Positions 1 through 11,358 of a stretch of DNA of 64,000 bases are shown here, in pieces. The notes under the pieces were generated by a model. That model was not told where the DNA came from and searched no databases. It worked only from the letters and a program-made list of their open reading frames with translations. Numbering within the stretch: position 1 is the first letter of the stretch; every line of letters begins with the position of its first letter. Source of the DNA: Argentina anserina (taxonomy: Eukaryota > Streptophyta > Magnoliopsida > Rosales > Rosaceae); assembly GCF_933775445.1 (NCBI RefSeq), contig NC_065874.1, forward strand, positions 11,489,001-11,553,000, read 5' to 3'. A program made the position numbers and the translations under genes.

Positions 1-933
1 CTAGTTGAATTAATATGGCTAATTGCTTTTCTATTTCAATAGAATAAAATAAGTGAGAGGCTACAGGCTAGCCATCCTATTCGTATATATTAATGAGCCG
101 TGCCGCCATGGCCACTAGCATGGAAGCATCCTTCCACTTGCTCAGATGGTGGTTAGTTTTACTTTGCTTTCGGGGGGCGCTTCTTTCTTCTGTCGTTTGC
201 TGGTTTGCTGGTTTACTGGTTTGCTGTTTTGATCGTTGCTCTTTTTGCCTGTTTAGGCTTGCCTGGTGGCTTTTATAAAATTTCAGTTTCTATTCAGCAT
301 AGAAAAAAAATTCGAAATACTTGCTCAGATGATGTACCCTACTCCAGTCTCAATAGTCTATCTGTCTGTATCAATAAAATGATACCCTACTCCAGCATGT
401 CTTCGCAAGAGAGTCTTCGTCCAAGTCTTTTTTAAGTCTTCAAACGGGAAAAGTAAGAGCAGTAATTGAGATCGAAGCAACTTAATTAGTTCGTTGTATT
501 CAAAACGGGCTTTACTAGTTAGCCAACTCTTCCCAAAATGGTTGGCAATCACTCAATCCGATCAACAAAATGCCTGGGGGTGAATGGTTGAGTTGTACAC
601 GTACTTCAGATCGGGTTATTTATGGGTGCAATAATCGGGGTATTTTTGTCATCCCTGTCAACAAGCAATGTTGTACAAATTTGTTGTGTTAAAAATGACG
701 CCTACTTGAACTGCTAGCCTATAAAATATAAATCTCCTACTTACTGTACTGATGATGAAAGGAGTAACGTGATGAGGGCCCAAAATTCCAAAACTAGGTA
801 GGTCTATCTTGGTCGTTCTTTGAATACACCCTAGATTCAAAGAAGAGAGTGGATTCCGAGCACCTTCGGGCATTGAATCAATTTCCTTCATTTTATCTTC
901 TTACACACCGTTTCGGCCCCAAACCAATCAGAA
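1..933. other. Upstream region of the receptor kinase, no gene seen
   Basis: Only short chance reading frames occur here. The last few hundred bases are presumably promoter and 5' leader of the lectin receptor kinase, but no TATA element could be placed with confidence. No repeat or RNA gene was recognised. Confidence 0.5.
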
Positions 934-3030
934 ATGGCTGTCAAGAGCACATTACTATTGTCCCTAACCCAGTTTCACCTGCATCTTCTTCTCTTTCTAG
1001 TGTTGCCCTTCTCTGCAACTCCATTGACCTTCAATTTCCCCAACTTTCCCCCTAATGTTACCAGCGATATATTAATGGAGGGAAATGCTTCCGCCGACGG
1101 TTCCCTCCGCCTTACCAAAAGCGACGATGCAAAGAATTTGAAGAACAGCGTTGCCCGAGCCACCTACCGCCAGCCCTTCCTCCTCCGTGAAAGCTCCACG
1201 GGGAAACTCGCCGATTTCACCTCAAACTTTACATTCATCATCAACTCTCGCGGCAATCCGTCGAATGGCGACGGTCTCGCCTTCTTCATCGCGCCAAATG
1301 GGTCGGAACTCAACTCCACAATCCTCTCCGGCAGCACTCTCGGCCTACCTGTTATAAACCCGCTAGATACAGAGTCTAGTTATCTATTCCCGTTTGTGGC
1401 GGTGGAGTTTGACATCTACAACAATTCGCGGACGTCGGTGCAAGATCCTCCCGACGACCATGTCGGCATTGATGTCAACTCGACAAAGTCTTTGATCACA
1501 GGGATTTGGAATGGCAGTGTTGTGAATGGGGCAAACAATAGTGCTATGGTTAGCTATGACTCTGTGACCAAAAATATTAGTGTTGCCTACACAAGTTATG
1601 TGAATGGTGCACCAGTAATGAGGTATGTTCATTTCAAGGTGGATTTGCAAAAGTGCTTGCCGAATTTGGTCATCGTGGGTTTCTCGGCCGCAACGGGCGC
1701 TGTGACTGCTCTGCATAAGATAACCTCTTGGAGTTTTAGTTCAACCTTACTGGAAGATGAAATCAGCACATCAGTTGATTCTGCGCCAATCACACCCACA
1801 TCAGGAAATGTCAACATTGGTCTAGTAGTTGGATTGGTTGTTGGAGGTGTTGTTATCTTGGTGGGTGTGCTGGGTGTGCTTTGGTTCATCTTCTGCCGGA
1901 AGAGGAGGAGAGCAACTGGGGAAAGCACTGATGAGGATTCTAGTCAGCTTAATGATTTGGACCTTCAATTCGAGAAGGGGACGGGCCCAAGGAAGTTTTC
2001 CTACAATGAATTGGCCCTTGCAACTAGTGATTTTGCACAGGGACAAAAGCTTGGGGAAGGAGGGTTCGGTGGAGTTTACAAAGGCTTCATCAAAGATCTG
2101 AACTCGTATGTTGCTGTTAAGAAGATATCAAGGGGGTCTAAACAAGGGTTGAAGGAGTATGGTGCAGAAGTGAGTATTATTAGCCGGCTTCGGCACCGGA
2201 ATCTAGTTCAACTCATCGGTTGGTGTCATCAAAAGAAACTCCTACTTGTCTACGAATTTATGCCCAATGGTAGCTTGGATGCTCATTTGTTCAAAGAAAA
2301 AAGCTTGTTAACTTGGGAGGTAAGATACAAAATTGCACATGATTTGGCATCGGGTTTACTCTATCTACACCAAGGTTGGGAACAATGTGTGCTACATAGG
2401 GATATCAAATCTAGCAATGTTATGTTAGATGCAAACTTCAACGCTAAACTTGGTGATTTCGGGTTAGCCAAACTTGTAGACCATGGAAAACTATCCCAAA
2501 CAACAGTTGTGGCCGGAACCATGGGCTACATGGCTTTGGAATATATTACAACAGCAAAAGCAAGCAAGGAAACAGATGTCTACAGCTTTGGAGTAGTTGC
2601 TTTGGAAATAGCATGCGGGAGAAAACCCATTGATCACAGCTGTGAAGAAGAGCAAATCAATATGGTGGAATGGGTGTGGGAGCTCTATGGAGAAGGGAAA
2701 ATCATTGAAGCAGCAGACCCAAAATTGTGCGGAGAATTTGATGAGAAGCAAATGGAGTGCTTATTGATTGTCGGGTTATGGTGTTCTCATCCGGATCACA
2801 ATTCTAGACCTTTGATACAACAAGCAATCCAAGTTCTTAACTTCGAACTTCCACTGCCCAATCTTCCATTGAAGATGCCCGAGGCCTTTGCTCCTCTGTT
2901 AACGCTATCGATGTTTCGTAGTGGTGACACTACTGGAGATCAAAGTGAGTCTGCAGGATATGGTTCTACCATCAACTCCTCACAGTTGACCATACCCTCT
3001 ACCACAAATTCGAATACATCTGCAAGTTAA
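934..3030 (+). CDS. L-type lectin-domain receptor kinase (LecRK, clade IX-like)
   Basis: Single-exon gene for a 698-residue plasma-membrane receptor kinase, the usual length and intronless structure for LecRKs. A hydrophobic signal peptide covers about residues 1-30. A legume-lectin domain follows (about 30-275) with the strand VAVEFDIYNN and the loop DDHVGIDVN, and several N-glycosylation sequons. A transmembrane helix lies at about 295-318, followed by the basic stop FCRKRRR. The cytosolic kinase has the glycine loop GEGGFGGV (374-381), VAVK lysine 396, HRD at 488-490 and DFG at 508-510, so the catalytic residues look intact. The APE motif is altered: residues 534-536 read ALE where LecRKs normally have APE (codon TTG). 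LecRKs of this clade act in pathogen perception and cell death; that role is inferred from family. The ATG at 934 is chosen because it opens the signal peptide. Confidence 0.93.
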   Translation: MAVKSTLLLSLTQFHLHLLLFLVLPFSATPLTFNFPNFPPNVTSDILMEGNASADGSLRLTKSDDAKNLKNSVARATYRQPFLLRESSTGKLADFTSNFTFIINSRGNPSNGDGLAFFIAPNGSELNSTILSGSTLGLPVINPLDTESSYLFPFVAVEFDIYNNSRTSVQDPPDDHVGIDVNSTKSLITGIWNGSVVNGANNSAMVSYDSVTKNISVAYTSYVNGAPVMRYVHFKVDLQKCLPNLVIVGFSAATGAVTALHKITSWSFSSTLLEDEISTSVDSAPITPTSGNVNIGLVVGLVVGGVVILVGVLGVLWFIFCRKRRRATGESTDEDSSQLNDLDLQFEKGTGPRKFSYNELALATSDFAQGQKLGEGGFGGVYKGFIKDLNSYVAVKKISRGSKQGLKEYGAEVSIISRLRHRNLVQLIGWCHQKKLLLVYEFMPNGSLDAHLFKEKSLLTWEVRYKIAHDLASGLLYLHQGWEQCVLHRDIKSSNVMLDANFNAKLGDFGLAKLVDHGKLSQTTVVAGTMGYMALEYITTAKASKETDVYSFGVVALEIACGRKPIDHSCEEEQINMVEWVWELYGEGKIIEAADPKLCGEFDEKQMECLLIVGLWCSHPDHNSRPLIQQAIQVLNFELPLPNLPLKMPEAFAPLLTLSMFRSGDTTGDQSESAGYGSTINSSQLTIPSTTNSNTSAS

Positions 3031-3769
3031 CGGATTAATTTAGCAGTGATCGAGATATCTAGTATGATAAAATTGTGTATTACATCTCCCTATTCTTTTG
3101 TAACTTTGTAAGTCCGGATACAGAGAGTCCCATTACAAGATAGAGAAGTTTTATATACATTCTCCAAACCTCTCAGGTCCGTTTGTTTAAATGGAACGTG
3201 AGAAAAAGAAATCCGTTTGTTTAAATGAAACGTGAGAAAAAAAATGATTTAGTTTTATTTATAGGCCGATATGGAAATGGAAAATATTTTGTTAATTTCA
3301 TATGATCATTTGGTAAATATCAGAAATTAATATAGAAAATCAACTTTTCATTCCTATTGTAGTGATTTGGTAAGCTTATTAGAATGAAATATATATTGTA
3401 ATTTCTTATTACACCTTTTTACAATTTAAATTATACGTCAAATTATAAAACACAAGAATTTGTCCACCGAACATAATAAGAATCTCAAAAGGCTTCTTTT
3501 TCAAATCCATAAGTAGAAAACAAAGTTAATTAAGTAATATTATTTTATTAAGCAACATGAGCAACATATGTGTGTTCCTATCTAAAAAAAATATTGATCT
3601 CAATTCTAAATATAATAACCATAACGAACTATTAATTCATGTTTTGGTGGCATGAACCCCCACTAACAAAGTTTTATTTGAGTTTATTCAAAATTAAAAT
3701 CGATTACTGAAATAATTCATCCCCCATTCTTTTTTGACATTTTTTGGAAGGCTGAGAAGGAGATTCAAT
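3031..3769. other. 3' flank of the receptor kinase with a 34-bp direct duplication
   Basis: AT-rich sequence without a convincing gene. Around 3179-3246 a segment containing GTTTGTTTAAATG and AACGTGAGAAAAA occurs twice, offset by about 34 bases. It resembles the end of a DNA transposon, but no partner end was found. Confidence 0.4.
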
Positions 3770-4204
3770 ACTTTATGGAAGCTCCTATTAATATTCCCAC
3801 TAGTTTGCCACTCAATCGAAGAACATCATTTAATACTTTATTGAACCTCCTACTAATAGCCTCATCAGATCTTACAAAACGAATCTTTATGATCATATTT
3901 TTTTTCATGATGACCAAGAATGTGCAGAAACATTGCCGTCATCTCATCTACTATCATATTTTTGTATCTCCAACTTTCCAGTAGTGCGAATCATTATACA
4001 TAGCTTACTGAATGTATATCTATCAATTCTAAGGTTCTCAAAACAAACTAAGTTATTAGAATACATAAGTCGTCTAAGATTGTCATCTGGTATACCATTT
4101 CTATTAGCCTCTAGTTCATTCTTCAACAAATATTTTCTATAATGTCGTTCAACAGCAAGAGACATCATACACATAATATTAAAAATATTGATCATGAGTG
4201 ACAA
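3770..4204 (-). pseudogene. PIF/Harbinger transposase fragment (N-terminal part)
   Basis: The minus strand carries two pieces of a Harbinger-type transposase in different frames. The first (4204-3944) contains CFENLRIDRYTFSKLCIMIR, the usual N-terminal pattern of these proteins (R-x-S/D-R-x-x-F-x-x-L-C). The second, below about 3900, reads SDEAISRRFNKVLNDVLRL, the conserved E-T-I-S-R-x-F segment that follows it. A frameshift separates them and no catalytic DDE region follows, so this is a dead fragment. It is a different copy from the element at 15.6-18.3 kb. Confidence 0.7.
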
Positions 4205-4790
4205 TGCAACATAATCATCATTTTCCCAATAGTGAATACATAATCAGTTTGGAAATGGTATTTATGTGGGTCAGAAAAATACCCAGCATGAGCGAAACCA
4301 ATCAAAACATTATTTGGGGTTTCAAAGTAGGGGATAAAAATATTTTCATCGACATTTTCTTTACGAATTGCAATTCCATTTGTGGATCCTCATTTCTTAC
4401 TGTAAGGAAAGAATAAACTCAAGTCAATGGTTCTCTTTAAGTATCGAAATATGTTTTTGACACCACTCCAATGACGTTGCGTTGGTGCTGAGCTAAATCT
4501 AGCTAACAAGTTCACTGAGAATGCAATATTTGGTCGAGTACATTGGGCCAAGTACAATAATGCATCTATTCCACTTAGGTAGGGAGTTTCAGCTCCTAGT
4601 ACCTCTTTGTCCTCTTCTTTTGGGGGAAATTGATATCTCTTTACATCGAAACTTCGACCTATTTTGGGAGTGCTAACAGGGTGCACTTTGTCCATGTTAA
4701 ATCGCCTGAGCATTTTTTTGGACATATGCTGATTGGTGGATTAAAATCCCACAAGCTCGGTGCTCTATCACCGGATGACCTTGTTGGTCT
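4205..4790 (-). pseudogene. Ty1/copia reverse transcriptase-RNase H fragment
   Basis: On the minus strand, 4725-4390 encodes MLRRFNMDKVHPVSTP and then PYLSGIDALLYLAQCTRP and FSVNLLARFSSAPTQRHW. This is the C-terminal part of a copia reverse transcriptase of the Tnt1/RE1 type. Towards 4790 the sequence continues upstream as GILIHQSAYVQK in a shifted frame. Below 4390 an RNase H start can be read as FAHAGYFSDPHK (intact copies have ADAGYLSDPHK), again shifted. Stops and frameshifts make it non-functional, and no LTR was found. It abuts the Harbinger fragment, which suggests one inserted into or was truncated by the other. Confidence 0.85.
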
Positions 4791-6480
4791 GATACTCTGC
4801 AAGAACGATCGATATAACACTAATAATTGTATGTCTATATTTTATTTGATTACATCATACCAGTGCCGGGACCTGAGGCGAGATCTGAAACTGGTGCCCT
4901 CTAGTAATTTAGTACAAAAAAACACCTATAAATAATCTAGTACTAAACTACTCATTCATTTATTTAAATTCAAAAGTCTTGATAATTGTTTTTGTGTATC
5001 AATAATAATTACAGTGGAGGCCGAAGAGAGTTTAAATCATTTAAAAGTTATGAATCTAAAATTTTTGAAATATATATTACATATATAACTAATTAGTTGT
5101 CTTTTAATTAACTCAGTACATATGTTAACATACAAATGAGTACAATCGTACATGTAATGAGCTCGAATTTTGCTAATCTATTGAAGTGTTAAGCATATGT
5201 GGAGTCTTCTTCTGAGTATGTGGTTTTATTGAGGTACAAAACAACTTAATCACTTGCATCATGGTTTACTAATAGAATTTATAAAAAAAAATATTTAAAA
5301 AAATTTGGACAAGGTTTTTAGTGCTTGAGGCGGCCGCTGTTGCGGCCTCACCACATGTCCGGGCTTGCTCCATACTACATTTTTAATCTTAATTTGAGAG
5401 TTGAGACATTCATGAAACTTTAGGCTGCTCAAATTATAAAATGTTGGCAACTTAGCATCCGTCCTAAACTTATCTATCATTCTGAGATTGCACTAGTCGG
5501 TTGATTGTGAAATAGTTCCTAGTGTTTTTTAACGGAATGAGCCAATTAATAACTGAAGATGCAATAAGCGACGGCAGTATGAGCGATGTGCATGATAAAA
5601 CTTCCCATGCATGCAAACAGCATAAGGTTGTCTCCGCCGACCCGTATACGGGCCATTTAATCGGGGCGGCCCAAGACCCACCGACTGATAACCTAATCCG
5701 TCCAGCAATAAATAAACAGAAACGGAAGGCAGAGTAGGTTGCACGTACGGTGGGACCCGCCGTCGCGCGCGGTGATGTTGACGGGTCGAGAGCCGGGGAG
5801 CGCGTACGAATCATATGGTCGCATTATTGAAACTGACACACGCGATTATTGTAATCAGGGCTTCTTTTATACGAAGGAAAAAGAAGAAGAGAGGAGGAGG
5901 AGGGACGGTGGTGGTGGTGGTAGTGGTGGTGTTGCGTGCTGCGCGCGGGGAGCAGAACTGCAGAACGTGGCGGTGTTCCCGAAAGGTATCGAGAAAGGTT
6001 TAGACGCCGTTGGTGGAGGCGGCGGGGGAAGGGTGGGGATGATATCAGGGTCTCGTCACGCGCACGATTTGCAAGGCGGGAGGGGGGAGGTGATCGATCT
6101 TGAAGCCCGCGCCTAATTTGTCTTTTGAGAAAAATGAAAAGAAGTGAGAGGGAGGAAGGTTTGGCTCCCAAGTCCCCAGAAATGTCAAGAGTAACTGATG
6201 GACAGATAGGAGTCATTTCGTTTGCTTTTGGGTTTTGCCTTTCAAAAGTCTCCGGTTCGATTCCAATCGGGTCATTTCGGTCCGATTCATCTGTCCTTTA
6301 TGGAGTAACATGATTGGTGTTTCAAAAAGCGAAAAACCAAAGCCTTACTGTGATTTTGATTCGAATCAGATTATGATACATGGTTTGGTTTCATTAATTT
6401 TAGAGGTTTTTCAAACACACTATAAAATATAAATCCATAGCTGGTATAAAATGCAGAGGATGTGTAAAACAACTGAACAC
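4791..6480. other. Intergenic; AT-rich, then a GC-rich island with a GGT/ACC microsatellite
   Basis: No gene recognised. 4800-5500 is AT-rich. 5740-6120 is unusually GC-rich for this window and contains a GGT run near 5908-5931 flanked by purine-rich (GAA/GAG) sequence. Reading frames across it are low-complexity (His/Pro/Ser or Gly/Arg) and give no domain. It could be a decayed promoter or first exon. Confidence 0.4.
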
Positions 6481-6610
6481 TAAGGCCCAGTTTGATACAG
6501 TTATGTTGCGAGTAAAATGATTTTTGAACCTAGTGTGAGAGAAAACTGTTGAGACGTTTAGTAAATTGTTTTCGAAACTGTTGTGGGAGTGAAAAACTAT
6601 TATTTATGTT

Positions 6611-7733
6611 GGGAGCTTTTATATATATCTCCAAAAACGGTATTTAGACATACTTACTCAGTAGACCTCTATTTTACTTTTATAAATACATAAAATACTA
6701 TTTAGACCTCCAAAGTTTTTCTAAAATGCCAATTATCTAATTTGATATATCAAATCATACTTCTATCTATTCATTTCTTTCTTACTCTATTACAAATTAA
6801 TTTATTATATACAACTCGAAAATGCATAATACTTACACAAATTATCTTATAGAATTAATTTGATCACTCTTCCACTCGTTTTCTAAATTCATAATAAATT
6901 GGTAAACTATATTTTTCATTCATTAATAGTAACATCAATGTATATGAAATATTTTAACCTCTGAGAGCTTCTATTTATACCTCCAAAACGGTATTTAGAC
7001 CTCCATTTTACTTTTATAAATACCTAAAATACTATTTAGACCTCCAAAGTTTTTCTAAAATGCCCATTATCTAATTTAATATATCGAATTATACTACTAT
7101 CTATTAATTTATTTCCTACTCTATTTCAAATTCATTTATTATATACAACTCGAAAAATGCATAATAATCACACAAATTATCTTCTCGAATTATTTCGATC
7201 AATCTTCCACTCGTTTTCTAAATTTATAATAAATTAGTAAACTATATTTTTCATTAATTAATAGTAACATCAACGTATATGAAATATTTTAACCTCTAAC
7301 TAACGAGTTTTGTTTATCAACGTATATGCAATATTTTAACCTCTAATGAACAATTTTTATTTTTTTTAGCTCAAATCGAAGTTTATGAGAAATTCTATTT
7401 AATTATATAGTTTATACATTAAATCGTCCACATTCAATTTGATGTTTATCAACTACATTAAATTTTTGACTAATGATGTTTATCAAAAAAGAATGTAATC
7501 AATTAAATCATTTAATGTAATTTGATATCCATTTTGGATTGTCTAGCAATAAATATAAAAGATAATTATCTACATTTGTATTTTATAATAGATAAGTAAG
7601 AAATTATTTCCCGTCTTGTATTTTTATTGTTATATGTTTTTTGGTAATTTCATATGCATTGACTAAGTCAAAACTATCTAGGAAAAAGATAGATGTCCAA
7701 ATGCCATTTTGGGAGGTATGAATAGAGGCTCTC
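6611..7733. mobile_element. MULE-like non-autonomous element with 9-bp target duplication
   Basis: The left end GGGAGCTTTTATATATAT and the reverse complement of the right end, GAGAGCCTCTATTCATAC, start terminal inverted repeats of about 40 bases. Both run into CTCC-AAAA-GGTATTT-GACAT with interruptions. The flanks are ATTTATGTT (6602-6610) and ATTTGTGTT (7734-7742), a 9-bp duplication with one change, typical of Mutator-like elements. Most of the left half is an internal tandem duplication. No coding capacity is seen. It sits inside the Harbinger sequence, so it is the younger of the two. Confidence 0.65.
6613..7300 (+). repeat. About 334-bp tandem duplication inside the MULE-like element
   Basis: Two AT-rich copies follow each other. 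The segment from 6665 (ACCTCTATTTTACTTTTATAAATAC start) recurs from 6999 with about 90% agreement by eye, up to AATATTTTAACCTCT. A further short partial copy of the unit's end appears near 7320-7345. Confidence 0.8.
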
Positions 7734-7810
7734 ATTTGTGTTAGATAAATTGTAAACAAAAAGGGCTTTTAGTATGTATAATTACCAAAATGTTAATAAA
7801 TGTTTAAAGT

Positions 7811-8006
7811 TGTTACAGAAGAATGTAATACGCATCAAATAGGGAGAATGATCATCTTTATTCATTGATAAGGGGGGCATTTATATTGGCATTACATTGA
7901 GTATCCCGTATATTCATGGATTATATATCATTTCTTATCTAGACTAACCTATACTAATTAAGACAAGATACACTGGAAGATTACGGAGAGTAATTCTCCT
8001 ATAACA
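7811..8006 (-). repeat. LTR (3' LTR of the minus-strand element)
   Basis: This 196-bp LTR starts TGTTACAG and ends CCTATAACA. It is alignable over its length with 13641-13819; the shared blocks are GTAATACGCATCAAATA, CTTTATTCATTGATAAGG and ACAAGATACAC-GGAAGATTACGGAGA. Confidence 0.85.
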
Positions 8007-10938
8007 CTCCCCCTTATATCGCGATCCTAATGTGTCATGGCGCATAACTGTTGCCTCAGTAAAACCTTACAAGGAAAACAAAAACCTATTGGGTAAAATA
8101 AAAAGTTTGGTCGAAGGGAAAAATAGCACAATGCACCAACTACAGTTGAAGATAGTATGTGGAATAGACTCCCCCTGAAATCTGCAAAACAACTCTCCCT
8201 GAAATCTGTAAAACAACTACCCTTGATCGTTAACTCAATCTTAGAGTTTAGATAGATAGCGTATACGACGCTTTTCACATTCTTGAAAAGTAGCAATTGG
8301 TCAATGATTTGAATATCAAATCTCGTCAAACATTATTAAATCAAACATGTACACGTATCCATAAATGAATAAAAAGAAAAAGAATTGCATAACAACTCAA
8401 GACAACAGTTTGCAAAGAAAATCAGATTCACGTGTGGTATGACATCCACGCACTTAAACAGTCATAACTTCTTCGATACAATAGGTATGGATGAACAGTA
8501 AAACGTCCAGGAAAGTAGACACATGTGACTTTCCAGTGATATGTGGTTCATAACCTAGTTCATTCTGAGCTGATCACAAATCCAGCTGCAGATTCCGGAC
8601 ATATATGTCATATTTTACCAAAATAGCTATAACTCACTCAATATAATAGATATGGTAAAATAGTTGGTGTTCTTGGACAGTAGACACATATAGCTTTTCA
8701 ATGGTACCAGGTTCAGTATTTTCCAATAAGTGAGTTGCCCTATAGGTCTCGTGGAAGTTGACTAATAAATCTAGGCAGTTTTTGACATAGCTTCATTAAA
8801 GAGTCTTTTGTGTTGGGATATAGGATTTAATGTCGTAACGTACTGTGATCAAGCATTGACATATGTGTGGGCATACTCAGCCATTATCTTGGCCTTACGA
8901 GTTTAAACCGAATGAGATGTCGAGTCAAGTATATTACAACAAATACATACATATACACATCGTACATAAATATTAGAAGTTTCAACTCTTAAGACTTATT
9001 ATTGCTGATACGGCAGAAAGATGTTTTCTCATGACTTTGACTGATTCATGGAATACTCGTAGACATTGGTTTAACGTCTTTACTGCCTTTAGCCAACAGA
9101 TGAACAACATCATCAATAACGGTCATCAGTTTCGAGACCTAGTATTCTCAAGATCATTTCATTCTAAGTACAGTTGCATGCAATATTACATATCTCCACA
9201 CAAAATTCAATATTAAATAACTCATCATTATGTGCTTGTAGAGGCACAATTTGGTACATAATATGTGTGGATGATAAACTGTTAACATAATCCGTTAACA
9301 AACATGCATATTGTTAGACTTGAAACACTAACATGCGAATTGTTACAACCGAAACGTCAATGATGGTGGTATAGAAGGATACCGAAAAACAAGATACACT
9401 ACAAGCCGTAGCTTATGGTTCGAATTGTTGGTTCGTTAGAAACCTATGAATATCAACGACCAATACCAAACCTCTGTTTTATACTTCCGTGAATGGTTCA
9501 CTGACTTTCCTAACCCCAAATGCTACGAAATTTTAGGAGCAAGTAAACATATGTGTTACTAATCAAATGTCACCGGCCTCACTGCCGAAACTGGTCAGAA
9601 AAGCACTGAACCGGACGGAATACTCGCCGGAGATCAGTGACCACTTGTGTCAACATGTTCACCATGTCGAGTAGGCAGCCTTCGATGTTAAGAATCAATG
9701 GTTGCAAGTAGCACCTTAATAGCTCACCTAAAAGTAGGTGAACCGGTCCTCACAAAGAAATCCGCAATCTATAAATTTTGAAATTTTAGGTTTTTTTTAA
9801 CTTTTTGTCATTGTTTTGGGTGCTCCATAACATCGAAGTTTTATGGCTTGAGTTTAACCATGATATATGTATCACCACAACATATTTTATCCTTAAAGTT
9901 TATTATGATAAGTCAATTTCGGCTTCCACCATATCTCATTATCTTTAGCGTAGGAGGGTGTACGTTACTCCAAAACTTTGCTAAAGAATAGGCTTGGAGA
10001 TTGAGCATAGTCAATGAATGATCATAGAGGGGGCTTATGCACTTGTTAATGCATAGATTACATCTCCATTACTTTGGAGGAATTTTATTGATCCGTTAAA
10101 CTTCTTTACTCAAAATAATAGCCTATATGAGTCACCGATTTATAATTTTGAACCATAGTAACGTGAAAGAATACAATTCCCACTATTTGACTCATGAGAT
10201 GCGCTACATCATTAGAAGCGATACATAATAATTCTTTCACAATGAGTTTTGTGATGATAAATAATGTTGACACAAGAATTGTCTTCAAGTAGCTTATCGT
10301 CTCACCAATTTTTGTGTATGATATCGTTGTGAATTATCAACGTAGACAACTACTATGAAAAAAACCATTTCATAGGTTCAATTACTCTTTTGATGCATAA
10401 AAGCACTTGACTTGAATCATAATGCCATAAGACATTTAAACTTGAGCACTAAATCACTCTTTGATTCTTTTGTGATGATCTAGTCATCGTAGTCACAATG
10501 GATTAAAACTAAATCCAATAATAACTTTCATTTAGCTATGCACTCAACGTCTCTTTAACATATTCATAAACAAGAATATAGAGACAAGTAGTCTTACGTA
10601 AAGATATATAAACATCACAATATAAAGCTCGGCAAGTGCACTAATATAGTCCCGAATGACCTCTGAACGTTACTTAAGGATTTTAGACCCTCAAACATCA
10701 TGCACAAGTGAATTTGACATGAAAATATCATGCATATACACCACAAATCCAAATACAAGGATCGGTGTTGCCTAAGCATACCAAAAAAGGGTCGCCGACG
10801 TCAACAAAAATAGAATCAAAAAGGCTAGGAGTTTGTGAGGAAGCCGTGCAGTAGAGGCCTTGGAGGCCGTGCCAGAGGGCCGTGAAGGGGCCTGCATGGG
10901 GGCTTCAGAGGGTCATGTAGGGGTTGCAGGGGGCCTAC

Positions 10939-11358
10939 TGTTAGGAATTCGACCCTGAATTCCTCTTGCGGAAGTTAACAAGTGTAAAACAATATAGATA
11001 AATGATCGAGAACACAAACACAAAGTTTACGAGGTTCGACAAAGAACTTGTCTACGTCCTCGAGCTGCTGAGTTTCACTATAGAAGAACAACACAAACAA
11101 GAATACAATATCTCTCACAAGACGTTCTCACCAACTCTCAAGACCTCACTTGCTCTCTGTGTTTTACCTTGATATCTAACTACTGCTACCTATGTCCCTA
11201 TTTATAGATGTCTAAACCCGAAACCTATAAGTGATTGGAAACCTATTCCCAATAGACATAGAAATCATTACCAAGTAGGAAACCACCAAAGTGTTCCTTC
11301 TTTGATCAAGATCTAATGAATCCTTGTCCTAAGTGGAATCGGATCCACAAATATAACA
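10939..11358. mobile_element. Solo LTR nested in the LTR retroelement
   Basis: This 420-bp segment starts TGTTAGGAATTC and ends AATATAACA, with near-identical flanks CCTAC (10934-10938) and CCTAG (11359-11363). It has the look of a plant copia-type LTR: GTTTACGAGGTTCGAC and CTACGTCCTCGAG, then a short TATTTATAGATG TATA-like stretch. No second LTR or internal region accompanies it, so it is best explained as the product of LTR-LTR recombination. Confidence 0.65.

Noticed and set aside
5824..6216. 130-residue minus-strand frame in the GC-rich island
   Set aside because: Low-complexity His/Ser/Pro/Arg sequence generated by the ACC microsatellite and purine-rich flanks; no domain.
6254..6264. 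tRNA box B-like GGTTCGATTCC
   Set aside because: No box A at the right distance and no cloverleaf; treated as chance.
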